Positions 21,426-30,939 of a stretch of DNA of 64,000 bases are shown in pieces (position 1 is the first letter of the stretch; every line of letters begins with the position of its first letter). The position numbers and the translations under genes were made by a program. The notes beneath the pieces are model-generated. The model was not told the origin of the DNA. It did no database searches and saw only the letters and a program-made list of their open reading frames with translations. Origin of the DNA: Stutzerimonas stutzeri (lineage in GTDB: Bacteria > Pseudomonadota > Gammaproteobacteria > Pseudomonadales > Pseudomonadaceae); the NCBI RefSeq assembly GCF_002890895.1, contig NZ_POUL01000004.1, forward strand, positions 310,001 to 374,000. Reading direction: 5' to 3'.

Positions 21426-22643
21426 TCAGCCTTTCCAGCGCTTCAGTACCAGCGTTGCGTTGGTACCGCCAAAGCCAAAGCTGTTACTCATGATGGTGTC
21501 GATTTTCGCATCTTCGCGGGTTTCGCGAACGATCGGCATATCGGCTACCTCTGCATCGAGCTCTTCAATGTTGGCCGAGCCAGCAATGAAGTTGCCCTGC
21601 ATCATCAGCATGCAATAGATCGCTTCGTGGACACCTGCAGCGCCCAGCGAATGTCCGGACAGGCTCTTGGTCGAGCTAATGGCTGGGATCTTATCGCCAA
21701 ACATGTTGCGTACGGCCTTGCTCTCAGCGACGTCACCCACTGGTGTAGAGGTGCCATGGGTGTTCAGGTAATCAATGTCACCTTCGACTGTGGCCATTGC
21801 TTGCTGCATGCAACGCAGTGCGCCTTCGCCGCTCGGTGCCACCATGTCGTAGCCATCGGAAGTAGCGCCGTAACCGACGATTTCCGCATAGATCTTGGCG
21901 CCGCGCTTGAGCGCATGCTCCAGCTCTTCAACCACTACCATGCCGCCGCCGCCGGCGATGACGAAACCGTCACGCTTGGCGTCGTAAGCCCGCGAGGCCT
22001 TTTCCGGCGTCGCGTTGTACTGGCTGGACAGGGCGCCCATGGCGTCGAACAGGCAGCTCTGGCTCCAGTGTTCTTCCTCGCCGCCGCCGGCAAAGACGAC
22101 ATCCTGCTTGCCCATCTGAATCTGCTCCATCGCATGGCCGATGCAATGCGCACTGGTCGCGCAGGCCGAGGCGATGGAGTAGTTGATGCCCTTGATACGG
22201 AACGGCGTTGCCAGGCAGGCGGATACCGTGCTGCTCATGGTGCGCGGCACGCGGTATGGGCCGATGCGCTTGACGCCCTTTTCGCGAAGGATGTCGATGG
22301 CTTCCATCTGATTGATGGTGGAAGCGCCGCCGGAGCCGGCGATCAGGCCGATGCGTGGATCGGAAATATCATCAGCGCTGAGCCCCGAATCTTCGAGAGC
22401 CTGTTGCATCGCCAGATAGGCGTAAGCCGCCGCATCGCCCATGAAGCGCAAGACCTTGCGGTCGATCAGCTCTTCGAGGTTCAGGTCGACCGAGCCGGAG
22501 ACCTGGCTACGCAGCCCCATATCGGCATAGGCCTGATTGAAGCGAATACCGGGGTGGCTGGCCCGCAGGTTGGCGGAAACGGTCTCTTTGTCATTGCCGA
22601 GGCATGAAACGATGCCCAGGCCGGTGATTACGACGCGACGCAT
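21426..22643 (-). CDS. fabB: Beta-ketoacyl-ACP synthase I
   Basis: FabB, 405 residues, elongates acyl-ACP with malonyl-ACP and is required for unsaturated fatty acid synthesis. The thiolase-fold catalytic triad is C161 ([12 protein letters not shown]), H296 ([13 protein letters not shown]) and H331 ([11 protein letters not shown]). The N-terminal [16 protein letters not shown] and the glycine-rich [13 protein letters not shown] tail are canonical. It lies 11 bases downstream of fabA in the same operon, the conserved gammaproteobacterial fabAB arrangement for anaerobic unsaturated fatty acid production. Confidence 0.97.
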   Translation of the reverse strand: MRRVVITGLGIVSCLGNDKETVSANLRASHPGIRFNQAYADMGLRSQVSGSVDLNLEELIDRKVLRFMGDAAAYAYLAMQQALEDSGLSADDISDPRIGLIAGSGGASTINQMEAIDILREKGVKRIGPYRVPRTMSSTVSACLATPFRIKGINYSIASACATSAHCIGHAMEQIQMGKQDVVFAGGGEEEHWSQSCLFDAMGALSSQYNATPEKASRAYDAKRDGFVIAGGGGMVVVEELEHALKRGAKIYAEIVGYGATSDGYDMVAPSGEGALRCMQQAMATVEGDIDYLNTHGTSTPVGDVAESKAVRNMFGDKIPAISSTKSLSGHSLGAAGVHEAIYCMLMMQGNFIAGSANIEELDAEVADMPIVRETREDAKIDTIMSNSFGFGGTNATLVLKRWKG

Positions 22644-22654
22644 GCGGAAGTCCT

Positions 22655-23170
22655 TCAGAAGCTATCAGTAGATGTGAACAGGCCGACACGCAAACCTTCG
22701 GCACTGTAGATCTCGCGACCATCCACGCTAACGGTGCCATCGGCGATGCCGAGAACCAGAGAGCGGCTGATGGTGCGTTTGATATGGATGTTATAGGTAA
22801 CTTTCTTGGCGGTCGGCAGGACCTGACCGAAGAACTTGACCTCGCCAGAACCCAGCGCACGACCACGGCCTGGGTTGCCTTGCCACCCTAGGTAGAAACC
22901 GACCAGTTGCCACATGGCGTCGAGGCCCAGGCAGCCAGGCATGACTGGGTCCCCTTCGAAATGGCAGGCAAAGAACCAGAGGTCAGGATTGATATCCAGC
23001 TCAGCAACCAGCTCGCCCTTGCCGTACTTGCCGCCGACTTCGCTGATATGAACGATGCGGTCGACCATTAGCATGTTCGGTGCCGGCAGTTGCGCATTAC
23101 CGGGGCCGAACAGCTCGCCGCGGCTGCAACGGAGCAGATCTTCCCGAGTAAAGGCCTGTTGTTTGGTCAT
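22655..23170 (-). CDS. fabA: 3-hydroxydecanoyl-ACP dehydratase/isomerase
   Basis: FabA, 171 residues, is a hotdog-fold enzyme that dehydrates 3-hydroxydecanoyl-ACP and isomerises trans-2 to cis-3 decenoyl-ACP. H70 ([14 protein letters not shown]) and D84 (GLDAMWQL) match the E. coli catalytic pair exactly in number. It is the first gene of fabAB. The 396-base region behind it must hold its promoter. Confidence 0.97.
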   Translation of the reverse strand: MTKQQAFTREDLLRCSRGELFGPGNAQLPAPNMLMVDRIVHISEVGGKYGKGELVAELDINPDLWFFACHFEGDPVMPGCLGLDAMWQLVGFYLGWQGNPGRGRALGSGEVKFFGQVLPTAKKVTYNIHIKRTISRSLVLGIADGTVSVDGREIYSAEGLRVGLFTSTDSF

Positions 23171-23566
23171 GCGTATTCCTCAATGGTCCCTTTATGGAGG
23201 GCTTGCTGCATTCATCCGACTCGACAATAGCGAGTCCGGTCATAAGACTAGTCATAGACTGCTGCCTTGCGCTTAAAGTCACAGCGCAGGGACATGAGTA
23301 CCGCTCGTTTCGACCAACCACGAGACGACCATGGTGGAAACGGGCCCATACTTTAACACTCCTGACCCGTCACCACGACCATGTGACGTTCTGCCTCTGT
23401 ATAGACCATTGGGGAATGTCTCCTTGCTACGTCTGCAACACAGCTCGGTAGCATCGGTCGGAAATTGTAATCTGATGATTCCGCGGGTATCAGGGTTTGC
23501 ACTGGTTGCGCTCGAAGCGGCACGTATAATGCCGGCCATTGCACTTGGTGCCTAAACGGATCCCTC
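23171..23566. promoter_or_regulatory. 396-base divergent control region between fabA and gpsA
   Basis: No convincing gene is seen. On the fabA side there is an inverted repeat GACTCG (23218-23223) / CGAGTC (23231-23236), a repeated GTCATA (23239-23244 and 23251-23256) and a GACTAGTC palindrome (23246-23253), all within 100 bases of the fabA start; these are candidate regulator sites for unsaturated fatty acid control. On the gpsA side a perfect TATAAT lies at 23525-23530, 36 bases before the gpsA ATG. I could not define a clear -35 for either gene. Confidence 0.45.
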
Positions 23567-24589
23567 ATGACTGAACAGCAACCCATCGCGGTGCTTGGCG
23601 GCGGCAGCTTCGGAACCGCCATCGCAAACCTGCTCGCCGAAAACGGTCACAGCGTCCGCTTGTGGATGCGCGATGCCGAGCAGGCCGAGAGTATTCGAGC
23701 GCACCGCCAGAACCCGCGCTATTTGAAAGGCGTGACGCTGCTGCCGGCCGTAAACGCTGTCACTGATCTAGGGCAGACGCTGGCCGATTGTCGGCTGATC
23801 TTTGTTGCGCTGCCCTCCAGTGCCTTGCGCCAGGCTCTTTCCCCCTTCGCAGAGCAGCTGTCGGGCAAGATGTTGGTAAGCACAACTAAAGGCATCGAGG
23901 CGCAAGGCTTCATGCTGATGAGTCAGATCCTGGAACAGATCGCGCCTCAGGCCCGCATCGGCGTGATATCAGGGCCCAATCTGGCGCGCGAAGTGGCTGA
24001 ACACGCTCTAACTGCGACGGTTGTGGCCAGTGACGACGAGGCGCTTTGCCGTTGTGTGCAGCAGGCGCTGCACGGGCGGACCTTTCGGGTCTATGCCAGC
24101 TCGGATCGGTTTGGCGTCGAGCTTGGCGGCGCATTGAAAAACGTTTACGCCATCATGGCCGGCATGGCCGCGGCGCTCGGTATGGGAGAAAACACCCGTA
24201 GCATGCTGATCACTCGCGCCCTGGCCGAAATGACCCGTTTTGCTGTTAGGCTCGGAGCGAATCCGATGACCTTCCTCGGCTTGGCCGGAGTGGGTGACCT
24301 GATCGTGACCTGCACCTCCACGAAAAGCCGAAACTTTCAGGTGGGCTATGCCCTCGGCGAGGGGTTGAGTCTCGATGAAGCCGTGTCACGGCTGGGTGAA
24401 GTCGCTGAAGGCGTCAACACCATCAAGGTTTTGAAGGTCAAGGCAGAGGAGCTGCAGGTCTACATGCCGCTGGTCGCAGGTCTGCATGCCATTTTGTTCG
24501 AGGGGCGTACGCTGGATCAGGTCATTGCGCTGCTGATGCGCGGCGAACCGAAGACTGACGTCGATTTCATTTCCACCGACGGTTTCTGA
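23567..24589 (+). CDS. gpsA: Glycerol-3-phosphate dehydrogenase [NAD(P)+]
   Basis: GpsA, 340 residues, reduces dihydroxyacetone phosphate to sn-glycerol 3-phosphate, the backbone for phospholipids. The N-terminal Rossmann motif [21 protein letters not shown] binds NAD(P). [16 protein letters not shown] and [10 protein letters not shown] are conserved. [15 protein letters not shown] contains the catalytic lysine, and [22 protein letters not shown] is the substrate-phosphate region. Length is standard. Proximity to fabAB places two arms of phospholipid synthesis next to each other. DUF4389 and sixA follow closely downstream. Confidence 0.96.
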   Translation: MTEQQPIAVLGGGSFGTAIANLLAENGHSVRLWMRDAEQAESIRAHRQNPRYLKGVTLLPAVNAVTDLGQTLADCRLIFVALPSSALRQALSPFAEQLSGKMLVSTTKGIEAQGFMLMSQILEQIAPQARIGVISGPNLAREVAEHALTATVVASDDEALCRCVQQALHGRTFRVYASSDRFGVELGGALKNVYAIMAGMAAALGMGENTRSMLITRALAEMTRFAVRLGANPMTFLGLAGVGDLIVTCTSTKSRNFQVGYALGEGLSLDEAVSRLGEVAEGVNTIKVLKVKAEELQVYMPLVAGLHAILFEGRTLDQVIALLMRGEPKTDVDFISTDGF

Positions 24590-24608
24590 TACGACAACGG
24601 AGCTATCA

Positions 24609-24947
24609 ATGAACACATCACAACGCAGCGCAGAGCGCGAGTCGCTGATTCTGCGGGCACTCTGGATGCTGGTTTTCTTTTTTGTCTGGCAACTGGCTGA
24701 ATTGGTATTGCTGGTCATTGTCGTGGCGCAGCTGGTGCTGCAGGCGGTTAACGGCAAAGCGAATGACAGCTTGCTGGAGCTCGGTGACAGCCTCAGCCAG
24801 TATGTGGCGCAAATTGGTCGTTTTGGCACCTTCAACACGGACCGTAAACCCTGGCCAATGTCCGACTGGCCCAAGCCGCGTCCAGCCGACCGGGATGCAG
24901 CTCCTCCCGTGCAACCGGCCCCTTCGGAGCAGGAGCCTCAACCGTGA
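24609..24947 (+). CDS. DUF4389 family small membrane protein
   Basis: 112 residues with one long hydrophobic region (about 16-48, probably two closely packed helices: ILRALWMLVFFFVWQLAELV...) and a proline-rich, acidic cytosolic tail ending in PAPSEQEPQP. It matches the DUF4389 family in length and hydrophobic pattern. It starts 19 bases after gpsA and its TGA overlaps the GTG of sixA, so it is probably co-translated with that phosphatase. Function is unknown. Confidence 0.82.
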   Translation: MNTSQRSAERESLILRALWMLVFFFVWQLAELVLLVIVVAQLVLQAVNGKANDSLLELGDSLSQYVAQIGRFGTFNTDRKPWPMSDWPKPRPADRDAAPPVQPAPSEQEPQP

Positions 24948-25402
24948 GGTTGTGGCTGCTACGCCACGGCGAAGCTGAGCCCCGGAACCGCACTGATGCC
25001 GAGCGTAACCTCACTGCAGCCGGTCGAGTTGAAGTGGAGGGCGCTGCCGCGCATCTGCAAGGGCGACCGGTGCAGGCCATTCTGGCAAGCCCCTACCAGC
25101 GAGCCCAACAGACCGCTGAACTTGTTCGGCAGACACTCGGTTTCGGCGGTCCAGTTGAAACCGTACCCTGGCTGACGCCGGAATCTGACCCGGCCGATGC
25201 GCTGCTCTATCTTGATCGTCGCAGCGAACAGCATGTGCTGCTGGTCACTCATCAGCCCTTTGTCGGTGTGTTCGGCGGCTGGCTGGTCAGTGGTCACCGT
25301 GAAGCGCCCATACCAATGGCAACCGCCAGCCTGGCGGAATTGGAAGGGGAACATGTGGCGGCGGGGTTGATGCACCTGGTTGGGCTGCGGCACCCGGTCT
25401 GA
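24944..25402 (+). CDS. sixA: Phosphohistidine phosphatase SixA
   Basis: A 152-residue histidine phosphatase of the SixA branch. The catalytic RHG is at residues 7-9 (LLRHGEAEP), ASPYQRAQQTAEL carries the phosphate-binding Arg, and LLVTHQPFVG holds the second catalytic His. In E. coli SixA removes phosphate from histidine-phosphotransfer proteins; in pseudomonads the partner is not certain. The GTG start at 24944 overlaps the preceding stop codon, the only start compatible with the RHG position in the family. Confidence 0.88.
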   Translation: MRLWLLRHGEAEPRNRTDAERNLTAAGRVEVEGAAAHLQGRPVQAILASPYQRAQQTAELVRQTLGFGGPVETVPWLTPESDPADALLYLDRRSEQHVLLVTHQPFVGVFGGWLVSGHREAPIPMATASLAELEGEHVAAGLMHLVGLRHPV

Positions 25403-25485
25403 AGTCAACGGCTTCCTATCTATGCTGGGCCTACTGCTGCAGGTGATGATCCATAAACAATGATAAAAACAGGAGAGCGACACAC

Positions 25486-25941
25486 GTGAGCATCTGGCAA
25501 CGTCCACCGAGCCTTGAACAACTCAACGCCAACCGGCAGAACACCATTGTCGAACTGCTCGATATTCGTTTCGAAGCAGTCGAAGAGGACTGTCTCACGG
25601 CGAGCATGGTTGTCGACTCCCGCACCCACCAGCCTTATGGTCTGCTGCACGGCGGCGCTTCGGTTGTGCTCGCTGAGACCGTTGGCTCAATGGCTAGCTA
25701 TCAGTGCATCGACCCCAACCGATTCTATTGTGTCGGCCTGGAAGTGAACGCCAACCATATCCGCGCGGTGCGCAGCGGCCGTGTCACTGCAGTCTGCCGT
25801 CCGGTTCATCTTGGACGCTCCAGTCACGTCTGGGATATCCGGCTGCACGGAGATGACGGCAAGCTGAGCTGCATCTCGCGTTTGACCGTTGCAGTCGTAC
25901 CTCTTGGCGAAAACAGCCCACAACCTGTAGGGACATTGTAG
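25486..25941 (+). CDS. Hotdog-fold acyl-CoA thioesterase (YdiI/EntH-like)
   Basis: A 151-residue PaaI/4HBT-family thioesterase. PYGLLHGGASVVLAETVGS carries the HGG turn and the catalytic glutamate (E64 region) typical of the AU/YdiI/EntH group, distinct from the aspartate type at 14365. The start is GTG 25486 behind AGGAG (25471-25475). P. aeruginosa has a similar gene (PA1618) in the same neighbourhood with hydrolases next to it. The physiological thioester is unknown. Confidence 0.87.
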   Translation: MSIWQRPPSLEQLNANRQNTIVELLDIRFEAVEEDCLTASMVVDSRTHQPYGLLHGGASVVLAETVGSMASYQCIDPNRFYCVGLEVNANHIRAVRSGRVTAVCRPVHLGRSSHVWDIRLHGDDGKLSCISRLTVAVVPLGENSPQPVGTL

Positions 25942-26050
25942 ACGCCCTTGTTTGGCAGGACTGCCTTTGCTTCTGCCGCTTCGGCCGATTGCCGTTAAGG
26001 GAAGGGGCGCCAGACAATGGCCGTCGTTTCCATTCAGCTGCTTAGAACCC

Positions 26051-26857
26051 ATGACGCAACGCATTTTTTTCGCTCACGCCAACGGTTTTCCATCGGCTAC
26101 CTATCACAAGCTGTTCGAAAACCTGACGCCCGAGTACGCCGTTACCCACCTCGATCAGCACGGTCATGACCCGCGCTTTCCGGTGAATGACAATTGGCAG
26201 AACCTGGTGCAAGAGCTTATTGAGCAGCTGGTCGAGTTGCAGGAGCCGGTCTGGGGTGTCGGGCATTCGCTTGGCGGAATGCTGCATTACCACGCTGCTC
26301 TGCAACGCCCGGAGCTTTATCGTGGGGTGGTCATGCTCGATTCACCCATGCCGACCTGGCTCGACCAGACGCTGATCTGGGCGGGCAAACGTTTTGGTTT
26401 CATTGATCGCCTTACGCCCGCCGGCCGTACCCTGGGCCGTCGCGAGCAGTTCAGCTGCGTCGACGAAGCGCGACGTTACTTCGCGAGCAAAGCACTGTTT
26501 CGCGCCTTTGATCCTGCCTGCCTGGATGCGTATGTCGAGCATGGTTTGGAGCCCACCGAGCAAGGCGTCCGCTTGCGCTTCGATCCGGAAACGGAGATTC
26601 GGATCTATCGCAGCGTGCCGCATGTGACGCCCGGCTGGCCCCATGCACTGAAAATGCCGCTGGCCGTGGTGCGCGGGCGTCAGAGCCGGGTGGTGCTGCC
26701 TCATCATCTCTATTTGTTGCGACTGGTTGCCCACGGGGAGGCACACACCTTACCTGGTGGGCATATGTTTCCGCTTGAGCGACCGGATGACACCGCGGTC
26801 CTGCTCAGGCAGTTGTTCACTCGCTGGAGCGAATCGAACAGAAGGGGTGCTGCATGA
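26051..26857 (+). CDS. Alpha/beta hydrolase (first of an overlapping pair)
   Basis: 268 residues. The nucleophile elbow GVGHSLGGMLHYHAA is present (Ser in GHSLG), with the oxyanion strand IFFAHANGFPSATYHKLF near the N-terminus and the catalytic His region LPGGHMFPLERPDDT near the C-terminus. No signal peptide is seen, so it is cytosolic. The ATG at 26051 is preferred over an in-frame start 33 codons upstream because the HANGFP motif normally lies close to the N-terminus. The end overlaps the next hydrolase gene (ATGA). The substrate is unknown. Confidence 0.82.
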   Translation: MTQRIFFAHANGFPSATYHKLFENLTPEYAVTHLDQHGHDPRFPVNDNWQNLVQELIEQLVELQEPVWGVGHSLGGMLHYHAALQRPELYRGVVMLDSPMPTWLDQTLIWAGKRFGFIDRLTPAGRTLGRREQFSCVDEARRYFASKALFRAFDPACLDAYVEHGLEPTEQGVRLRFDPETEIRIYRSVPHVTPGWPHALKMPLAVVRGRQSRVVLPHHLYLLRLVAHGEAHTLPGGHMFPLERPDDTAVLLRQLFTRWSESNRRGAA

Positions 26858-27711
26858 GTGTTACGTTCGAAGAGATCCGGCTAAGCCTGCCCCATATCGA
26901 GGTCGCTGCGCACCTGTACGGTCCGGAGGACGGCCAGCCTGTCATTGCCCTACACGGTTGGTTGGACAATGCGGCTACCTTCTCTCGTTTGGCGCCGTTG
27001 CTCGAGGGTCTCCGCATCGTTGCGCTAGACCTTCCAGGACACGGCCATTCCGATCATCGACCGCTCGGTGCCGCCTATAACATCTGGGACTACGCGCACG
27101 ATGTACTGCAGACGGCCGAGCAGTTCGGCTGGAAGCGGTTCTCCTTATTGGGACACTCGATGGGCGCCATCGTGTCGGTGTTGCTGGCCGGAGCCATGCC
27201 TGAGCGGGTCGAGCGGCTGGCATTGATCGATGGGGTGATTCCCTTTACTGGCGAAGCCGAAACTGCGCCACAGAAGCTTGGCGAATCGCTGCAAAAGCTG
27301 CTCGCCGTGGACGACAAGCGAAAGCCGGTTTACGCCACCTTCGAGCAGGCTGTTGCGGCACGCATGAAAGGCGTGGGGGCGGTTAGTCACGAGGCGGCCG
27401 AGCGGCTTGCGCAGCGAGGACTGATGCCGGTTCCTGGAGGCTATACCTGGCGAACCGATGCGCGCCTTATGCTGCCGTCATCGATGCGACTGACCCGCGC
27501 TCATGCTCTAGCATTCGTACATTGCGTAGCTTGCCCGGCGAGCCTGATCCTGGCGGAGCAAGGTTTGCTCAACCAGCCAGCCATGGTCGAATTAACCCAG
27601 AACTTGCCGTTCGAGCTGCATCGCCTGCCCGGCGGCCATCATTTGCACCTGGATGATCAGCTCGGTGCTGAGGCGGTGGCGGCCGTTTTCAATCCGTTCT
27701 TCGCAGGCTGA
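26854..27711 (+). CDS. Alpha/beta hydrolase (second of the pair)
   Basis: 285 residues. VIALHGWLDNAATFSRLAPLL is the oxyanion segment, LLGHSMGAIVSVLLAG the nucleophile elbow with the catalytic serine, and LPGGHHLHLDDQ the catalytic histidine. It is homologous to but distinct from the preceding gene, with a four-base overlap. The pair follows a hotdog thioesterase, so the three may act on related esters or thioesters; that is inference from adjacency. Cytosolic by absence of a signal sequence. Confidence 0.84.
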   Translation: MSVTFEEIRLSLPHIEVAAHLYGPEDGQPVIALHGWLDNAATFSRLAPLLEGLRIVALDLPGHGHSDHRPLGAAYNIWDYAHDVLQTAEQFGWKRFSLLGHSMGAIVSVLLAGAMPERVERLALIDGVIPFTGEAETAPQKLGESLQKLLAVDDKRKPVYATFEQAVAARMKGVGAVSHEAAERLAQRGLMPVPGGYTWRTDARLMLPSSMRLTRAHALAFVHCVACPASLILAEQGLLNQPAMVELTQNLPFELHRLPGGHHLHLDDQLGAEAVAAVFNPFFAG

Positions 27712-27889
27712 GCCGAGGCAGGACGGCGTTACGCAAGAATCTGTCGCAAAGCCCTGCTTGACTTGCTTTTAGCAACTGGTGACGCTGGGCCATCGCCTCA
27801 GCAGGGACCACCTCGATGATTGACTTCCATACCATTGCCATCTCCAACGGTCGGACCGCGTCGACGGCGGTGCTCCATTGAGGTGCCGT

Positions 27890-28693
27890 ATGCGAGTTAT
27901 ATCGGTAACAGGGCTGTTCTTGGCTGTCGGCATCACTGAAGCGGCAGACCTTCCGGGCAGCCGAGATTTCGACATGCTGCCACGATACCCACAGTCTGAA
28001 ATTGTGGCCTTCAAAGAGCGCGACGTGCTGGACCGAACCTATCCTCTTGATTCGATTCGGCGTATCAGTGGGCGGCTACGAATGAGCGATCAGATCACCG
28101 CCAGCGGCTATCTGACGGCGGTGACTTATAGGTTGCCCGACGTCCATACGGGCATAGAGGCCTTCGAGCGGTCGCGGAGTCGCCTGTTGCAGGAGGGCGC
28201 TGAGCTGCTTTTCTGGTGTGAGGGGCGCGAATGCGGGTCGAGCAGCCTGTGGGCCAATGAAGTGTTTCACCGCTCGACACTTTACGGCCCGGAGGCAAGG
28301 CAGGCTTACCTGCTGGCGCGCCTGCCTGGCGATTCGGATCGGCTCATGGCGCTCTATGGCGTTACCCGTGGCAACGGCCGTCCCTATCTGCAAGTGGAGC
28401 AGTTCCAGCCGGATGAGCCGCTCGGTATTATCCTGCCGAATCCGGGCACCCTGTTGCGTCAGCTGAAAAGCACCGGCGAACTCTGGCTGCCGCGATTACC
28501 ACAAGAGCCCACGGCAGAGTGGGGGGCGCTGCTGGCGAACTTGCTGCGGCTCGATAGTACGATACGGGTCGCATTGAGAGGCAAGGGCGCAGCGGCTTGG
28601 TACGAAGCGCTGACGCAAGAGAGGATCAAGGCGCGGCGCATCGAAGCAGAAGCCACCGACGAGGATGGGCTGCGGATCACGTTGTTGCGTTGA
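27890..28693 (+). CDS. Exported DUF4892 domain protein
   Basis: About 267 residues. A short signal peptide is visible (MRVISVTGLFLAVGITEA, cleavage before ADLPGS), so the protein is probably periplasmic. The mature N-terminus ADLPGSRDFDMLPRYPQSEIV and the later CEGRECGSSSLWANEVF segment are features I associate with DUF4892 proteins of Pseudomonas. That segment has two cysteines which could form a disulfide. The ATG at 27890 follows GAGGTG closely; a TTG four codons earlier is possible. Function is unknown. Confidence 0.75.
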   Translation: MRVISVTGLFLAVGITEAADLPGSRDFDMLPRYPQSEIVAFKERDVLDRTYPLDSIRRISGRLRMSDQITASGYLTAVTYRLPDVHTGIEAFERSRSRLLQEGAELLFWCEGRECGSSSLWANEVFHRSTLYGPEARQAYLLARLPGDSDRLMALYGVTRGNGRPYLQVEQFQPDEPLGIILPNPGTLLRQLKSTGELWLPRLPQEPTAEWGALLANLLRLDSTIRVALRGKGAAAWYEALTQERIKARRIEAEATDEDGLRITLLR

Positions 28694-28777
28694 GGCTCCG
28701 TTTCAGTCTGCAAAAGCCACTGCTCTTCCAGGCGCACTTTGCTCTAAAGTGCGCCACCTTCTTCCATAGGTAACACC

Positions 28778-29872
28778 ATGCTCAACAACGATCGTCTGCT
28801 GGTGCAGATTCTGCTCCTGGTGTTGCTCGGCGCCTGCGTGTGGGTGTTGGCCCCGTTTGCCTCAGCGCTCTTCTGGGCGGCGGTGCTGGCATTCGCCAGC
28901 TGGCCGATCATGCGCGTACTCACCCGATGGATGAGCGGCAATTCCACGCTTGCCGCCACCCTTTTAACGGGCGGATGGATGGTCCTGGTAGCCGTGCCGC
29001 TGGTCTGGTTGGGGTTCAACATTGCCGACCAGATCCGCGAGGTCAACGTGCTGGTGCACAATCTGCAGGTGCAGGGGCTGCCGCCACCGCCGGCGTGGCT
29101 CGCTGAATTGCCGCTGATTGGCGACAACCTGCTGAGTCTCTGGAACACGCTGGATGAGCAAGGTACGGCCTTCTTCGCGACGATCCGGCCTTATATAGGT
29201 CAGGTGGGCAACTGGTTGTTGGTGCGCAGCGCACGCGTTGGCGGTGGGATGCTGGAACTGGCGCTCAGCCTGGTACTGGTGTTCTTCTTTTATCGAGATG
29301 GGCCGAAACTGGCTGCGTTCGTACATAGTCTGCTGCATCGACTGATTGGTGACCGCGCTGATCACTACCTGGAGTTGGTAGCCGGTACGGTTCAGCGTGT
29401 CGTTAACGGTGTGATCGGCACCGCGGCTGCCCAGGCGATTCTGGCGTACGTCGGATTCAGCATTGCCGGCATACCCGGTGCGCTGATCCTCGGTCTGCTG
29501 ACCTTCGCTTTCAGTTTCCTGATGGTGCCGCCGCTGATCTGGGGCCCCGCCACGCTCTGGCTTGCCTGGCAGGGTCAGTACGGCATGGCCGTATTTCTGG
29601 GGATATGGGGCATGTTCATCATCAGTGGCGTGGACAACGTGCTGAAACCCTACCTGATCAGCCGCGGCGGTAACCTGCCCTTGGTGGTGGTGCTGCTTGG
29701 CGTATTTGGTGGCGTGTTGGCGTTCGGCTTCATGGGGCTGTTCCTCGGTCCGACGCTCTTGGCAGTTGCTTACAGCCTGCTGGAAGACTGGCTGGTCAAG
29801 GAAGTGCCAGGCATCGTCTCGCCAGCAAAGCGTCCGAGCGATCAACTGGAAGATGCAGCGGTACGCGACTAG
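28778..29872 (+). CDS. AI-2E family (PerM-like) inner-membrane transporter
   Basis: 364 residues with about seven or eight membrane segments (two at 8-45, one at 60-82, then a soluble stretch to about 148, then clusters at 150-170, 210-260, 265-285 and 300-335). The amphipathic stretch between helices 3 and 4 and the C-terminal GFMGLFLGPTLLAVAYSLLEDW signature are those of the AI-2E/PerM exporter family. Members export autoinducer-2, Na+/H+ or other solutes, and the sequence does not say which. Monocistronic, in front of the convergent patatin gene. Confidence 0.85.
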   Translation: MLNNDRLLVQILLLVLLGACVWVLAPFASALFWAAVLAFASWPIMRVLTRWMSGNSTLAATLLTGGWMVLVAVPLVWLGFNIADQIREVNVLVHNLQVQGLPPPPAWLAELPLIGDNLLSLWNTLDEQGTAFFATIRPYIGQVGNWLLVRSARVGGGMLELALSLVLVFFFYRDGPKLAAFVHSLLHRLIGDRADHYLELVAGTVQRVVNGVIGTAAAQAILAYVGFSIAGIPGALILGLLTFAFSFLMVPPLIWGPATLWLAWQGQYGMAVFLGIWGMFIISGVDNVLKPYLISRGGNLPLVVVLLGVFGGVLAFGFMGLFLGPTLLAVAYSLLEDWLVKEVPGIVSPAKRPSDQLEDAAVRD

Positions 29873-29923
29873 CTGACTGCTGCTGGCAGCTCTGTTGCCG
29901 GTCGGTTACGCAGGTTCGAGCCG

Positions 29924-30910
29924 CTAGAGCTGCTCGCTCTCGTATTTGTCCAGCGCATCGCTGGCAACGATCTGTCCCAGCTTGATCAGCTCAGGGGCTT
30001 TGTAGAATTCGTAGAAACGGCATGCGCGCTTGGGGATGTTCACCAGGACGTTGGGCGGATAGCCAGCGATCTTGTATTGGGTCAATGAGGATTGCATCAC
30101 TTCGAAGCTCTGGTTGATGAGCTCCAGCAATGATGCCGGACCGCCCACATCAATCACCATCGATCCCTCGGCCGACTTCGGCGCACTTTGCCCTGATGGG
30201 GCGGCCGGCGGCTGGGCCTCGCCAGGTCCACCAACGGCAGCGAGTTCGGCAATATGCTCTTCGAGCCCTTTGCTGCGCCAGAACGGCAGGTGTGAGCTGA
30301 TCGAGCTGACCATGGCATCGAAGCGTCCTGGGCGGATTATTTCCGGCAGCGGGTATTGCCGATGGTTGTTGGCGTTGAGATTGACGGCGATGATGATGTC
30401 GCTGTGGCTAGAGACCACCGGCACGATGGGCAGGGGATTGAGTATGCCGCCGTCGACCAGCATCCGGTTGCCTTGCATGACCGGCGTGAACAGGCTTGGG
30501 ATAGCTGCCGAGGCGCGCATCGCCAGTTCCAGATTGCCCTCCTGAAACCAGATCTCCTGCTGATTCGTCAGGTCGGCGGCGACGGCCGTGAATGGGATTG
30601 GCAAATCCTCAATGTTGACCGAGCCGAGCATCTCCCTGATGCGTCCGAAAATCTTCTCGCCGCGTATCGCCCCGAGGCTGAAACTCGGATCGACCAATCG
30701 CAGCATGTCGAAGTAGTCGAGGCTTTCAATCCATTCGCGGTATTCCCCAAGTTTCCCGGCTGCGTAGATCCCGCCTACGACTGCGCCCATCGAACAACCT
30801 GCAACACAGGTGATCTCGTAGCCCCGGGTCTCGAGTTCTTCGATTACGCCGATGTGCGCGTAACCGCGAGCCCCCCCCGACCCCAACACCAGTGCGACCT
30901 TGTTGCCCAT
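29924..30910 (-). CDS. Patatin-like phospholipase (RssA-like)
   Basis: 328 residues. The patatin fold is shown by the oxyanion glycine stretch VLGSGGARGYAHIGV, the nucleophile GCSMG (Ser about residue 41) and the catalytic Asp in LVDGGILNPLP (about 152). The domain ends near residue 215. A Pro/Ala-rich insert (about 228-250) and a C-terminal extension follow. No signal peptide or translocator domain is present, so it is a cytosolic serine esterase or lipase, not a PlpD-type autotransporter. The glycine-rich start contains a run of eight C/G bases (30871-30878). GGAGAAC precedes the ATG. Confidence 0.86.
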   Translation of the reverse strand: MGNKVALVLGSGGARGYAHIGVIEELETRGYEITCVAGCSMGAVVGGIYAAGKLGEYREWIESLDYFDMLRLVDPSFSLGAIRGEKIFGRIREMLGSVNIEDLPIPFTAVAADLTNQQEIWFQEGNLELAMRASAAIPSLFTPVMQGNRMLVDGGILNPLPIVPVVSSHSDIIIAVNLNANNHRQYPLPEIIRPGRFDAMVSSISSHLPFWRSKGLEEHIAELAAVGGPGEAQPPAAPSGQSAPKSAEGSMVIDVGGPASLLELINQSFEVMQSSLTQYKIAGYPPNVLVNIPKRACRFYEFYKAPELIKLGQIVASDALDKYESEQL

Positions 30911-30939
30911 GTAGTTCTCCCTCTTGGCGTTGGGCGATA

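Noticed and set aside
21405-22607. 400-codon plus-strand frame opposite fabB
   Set aside because: It begins inside the terminator and is antisense to a canonical FabB with its full catalytic triad.
23522-23566. Full sigma-70 promoter for gpsA
   Set aside because: Only the TATAAT is convincing. Candidate -35 hexamers (TTGCAC, TTGCGC) give spacers of 22 and 13 bases, outside the workable range.
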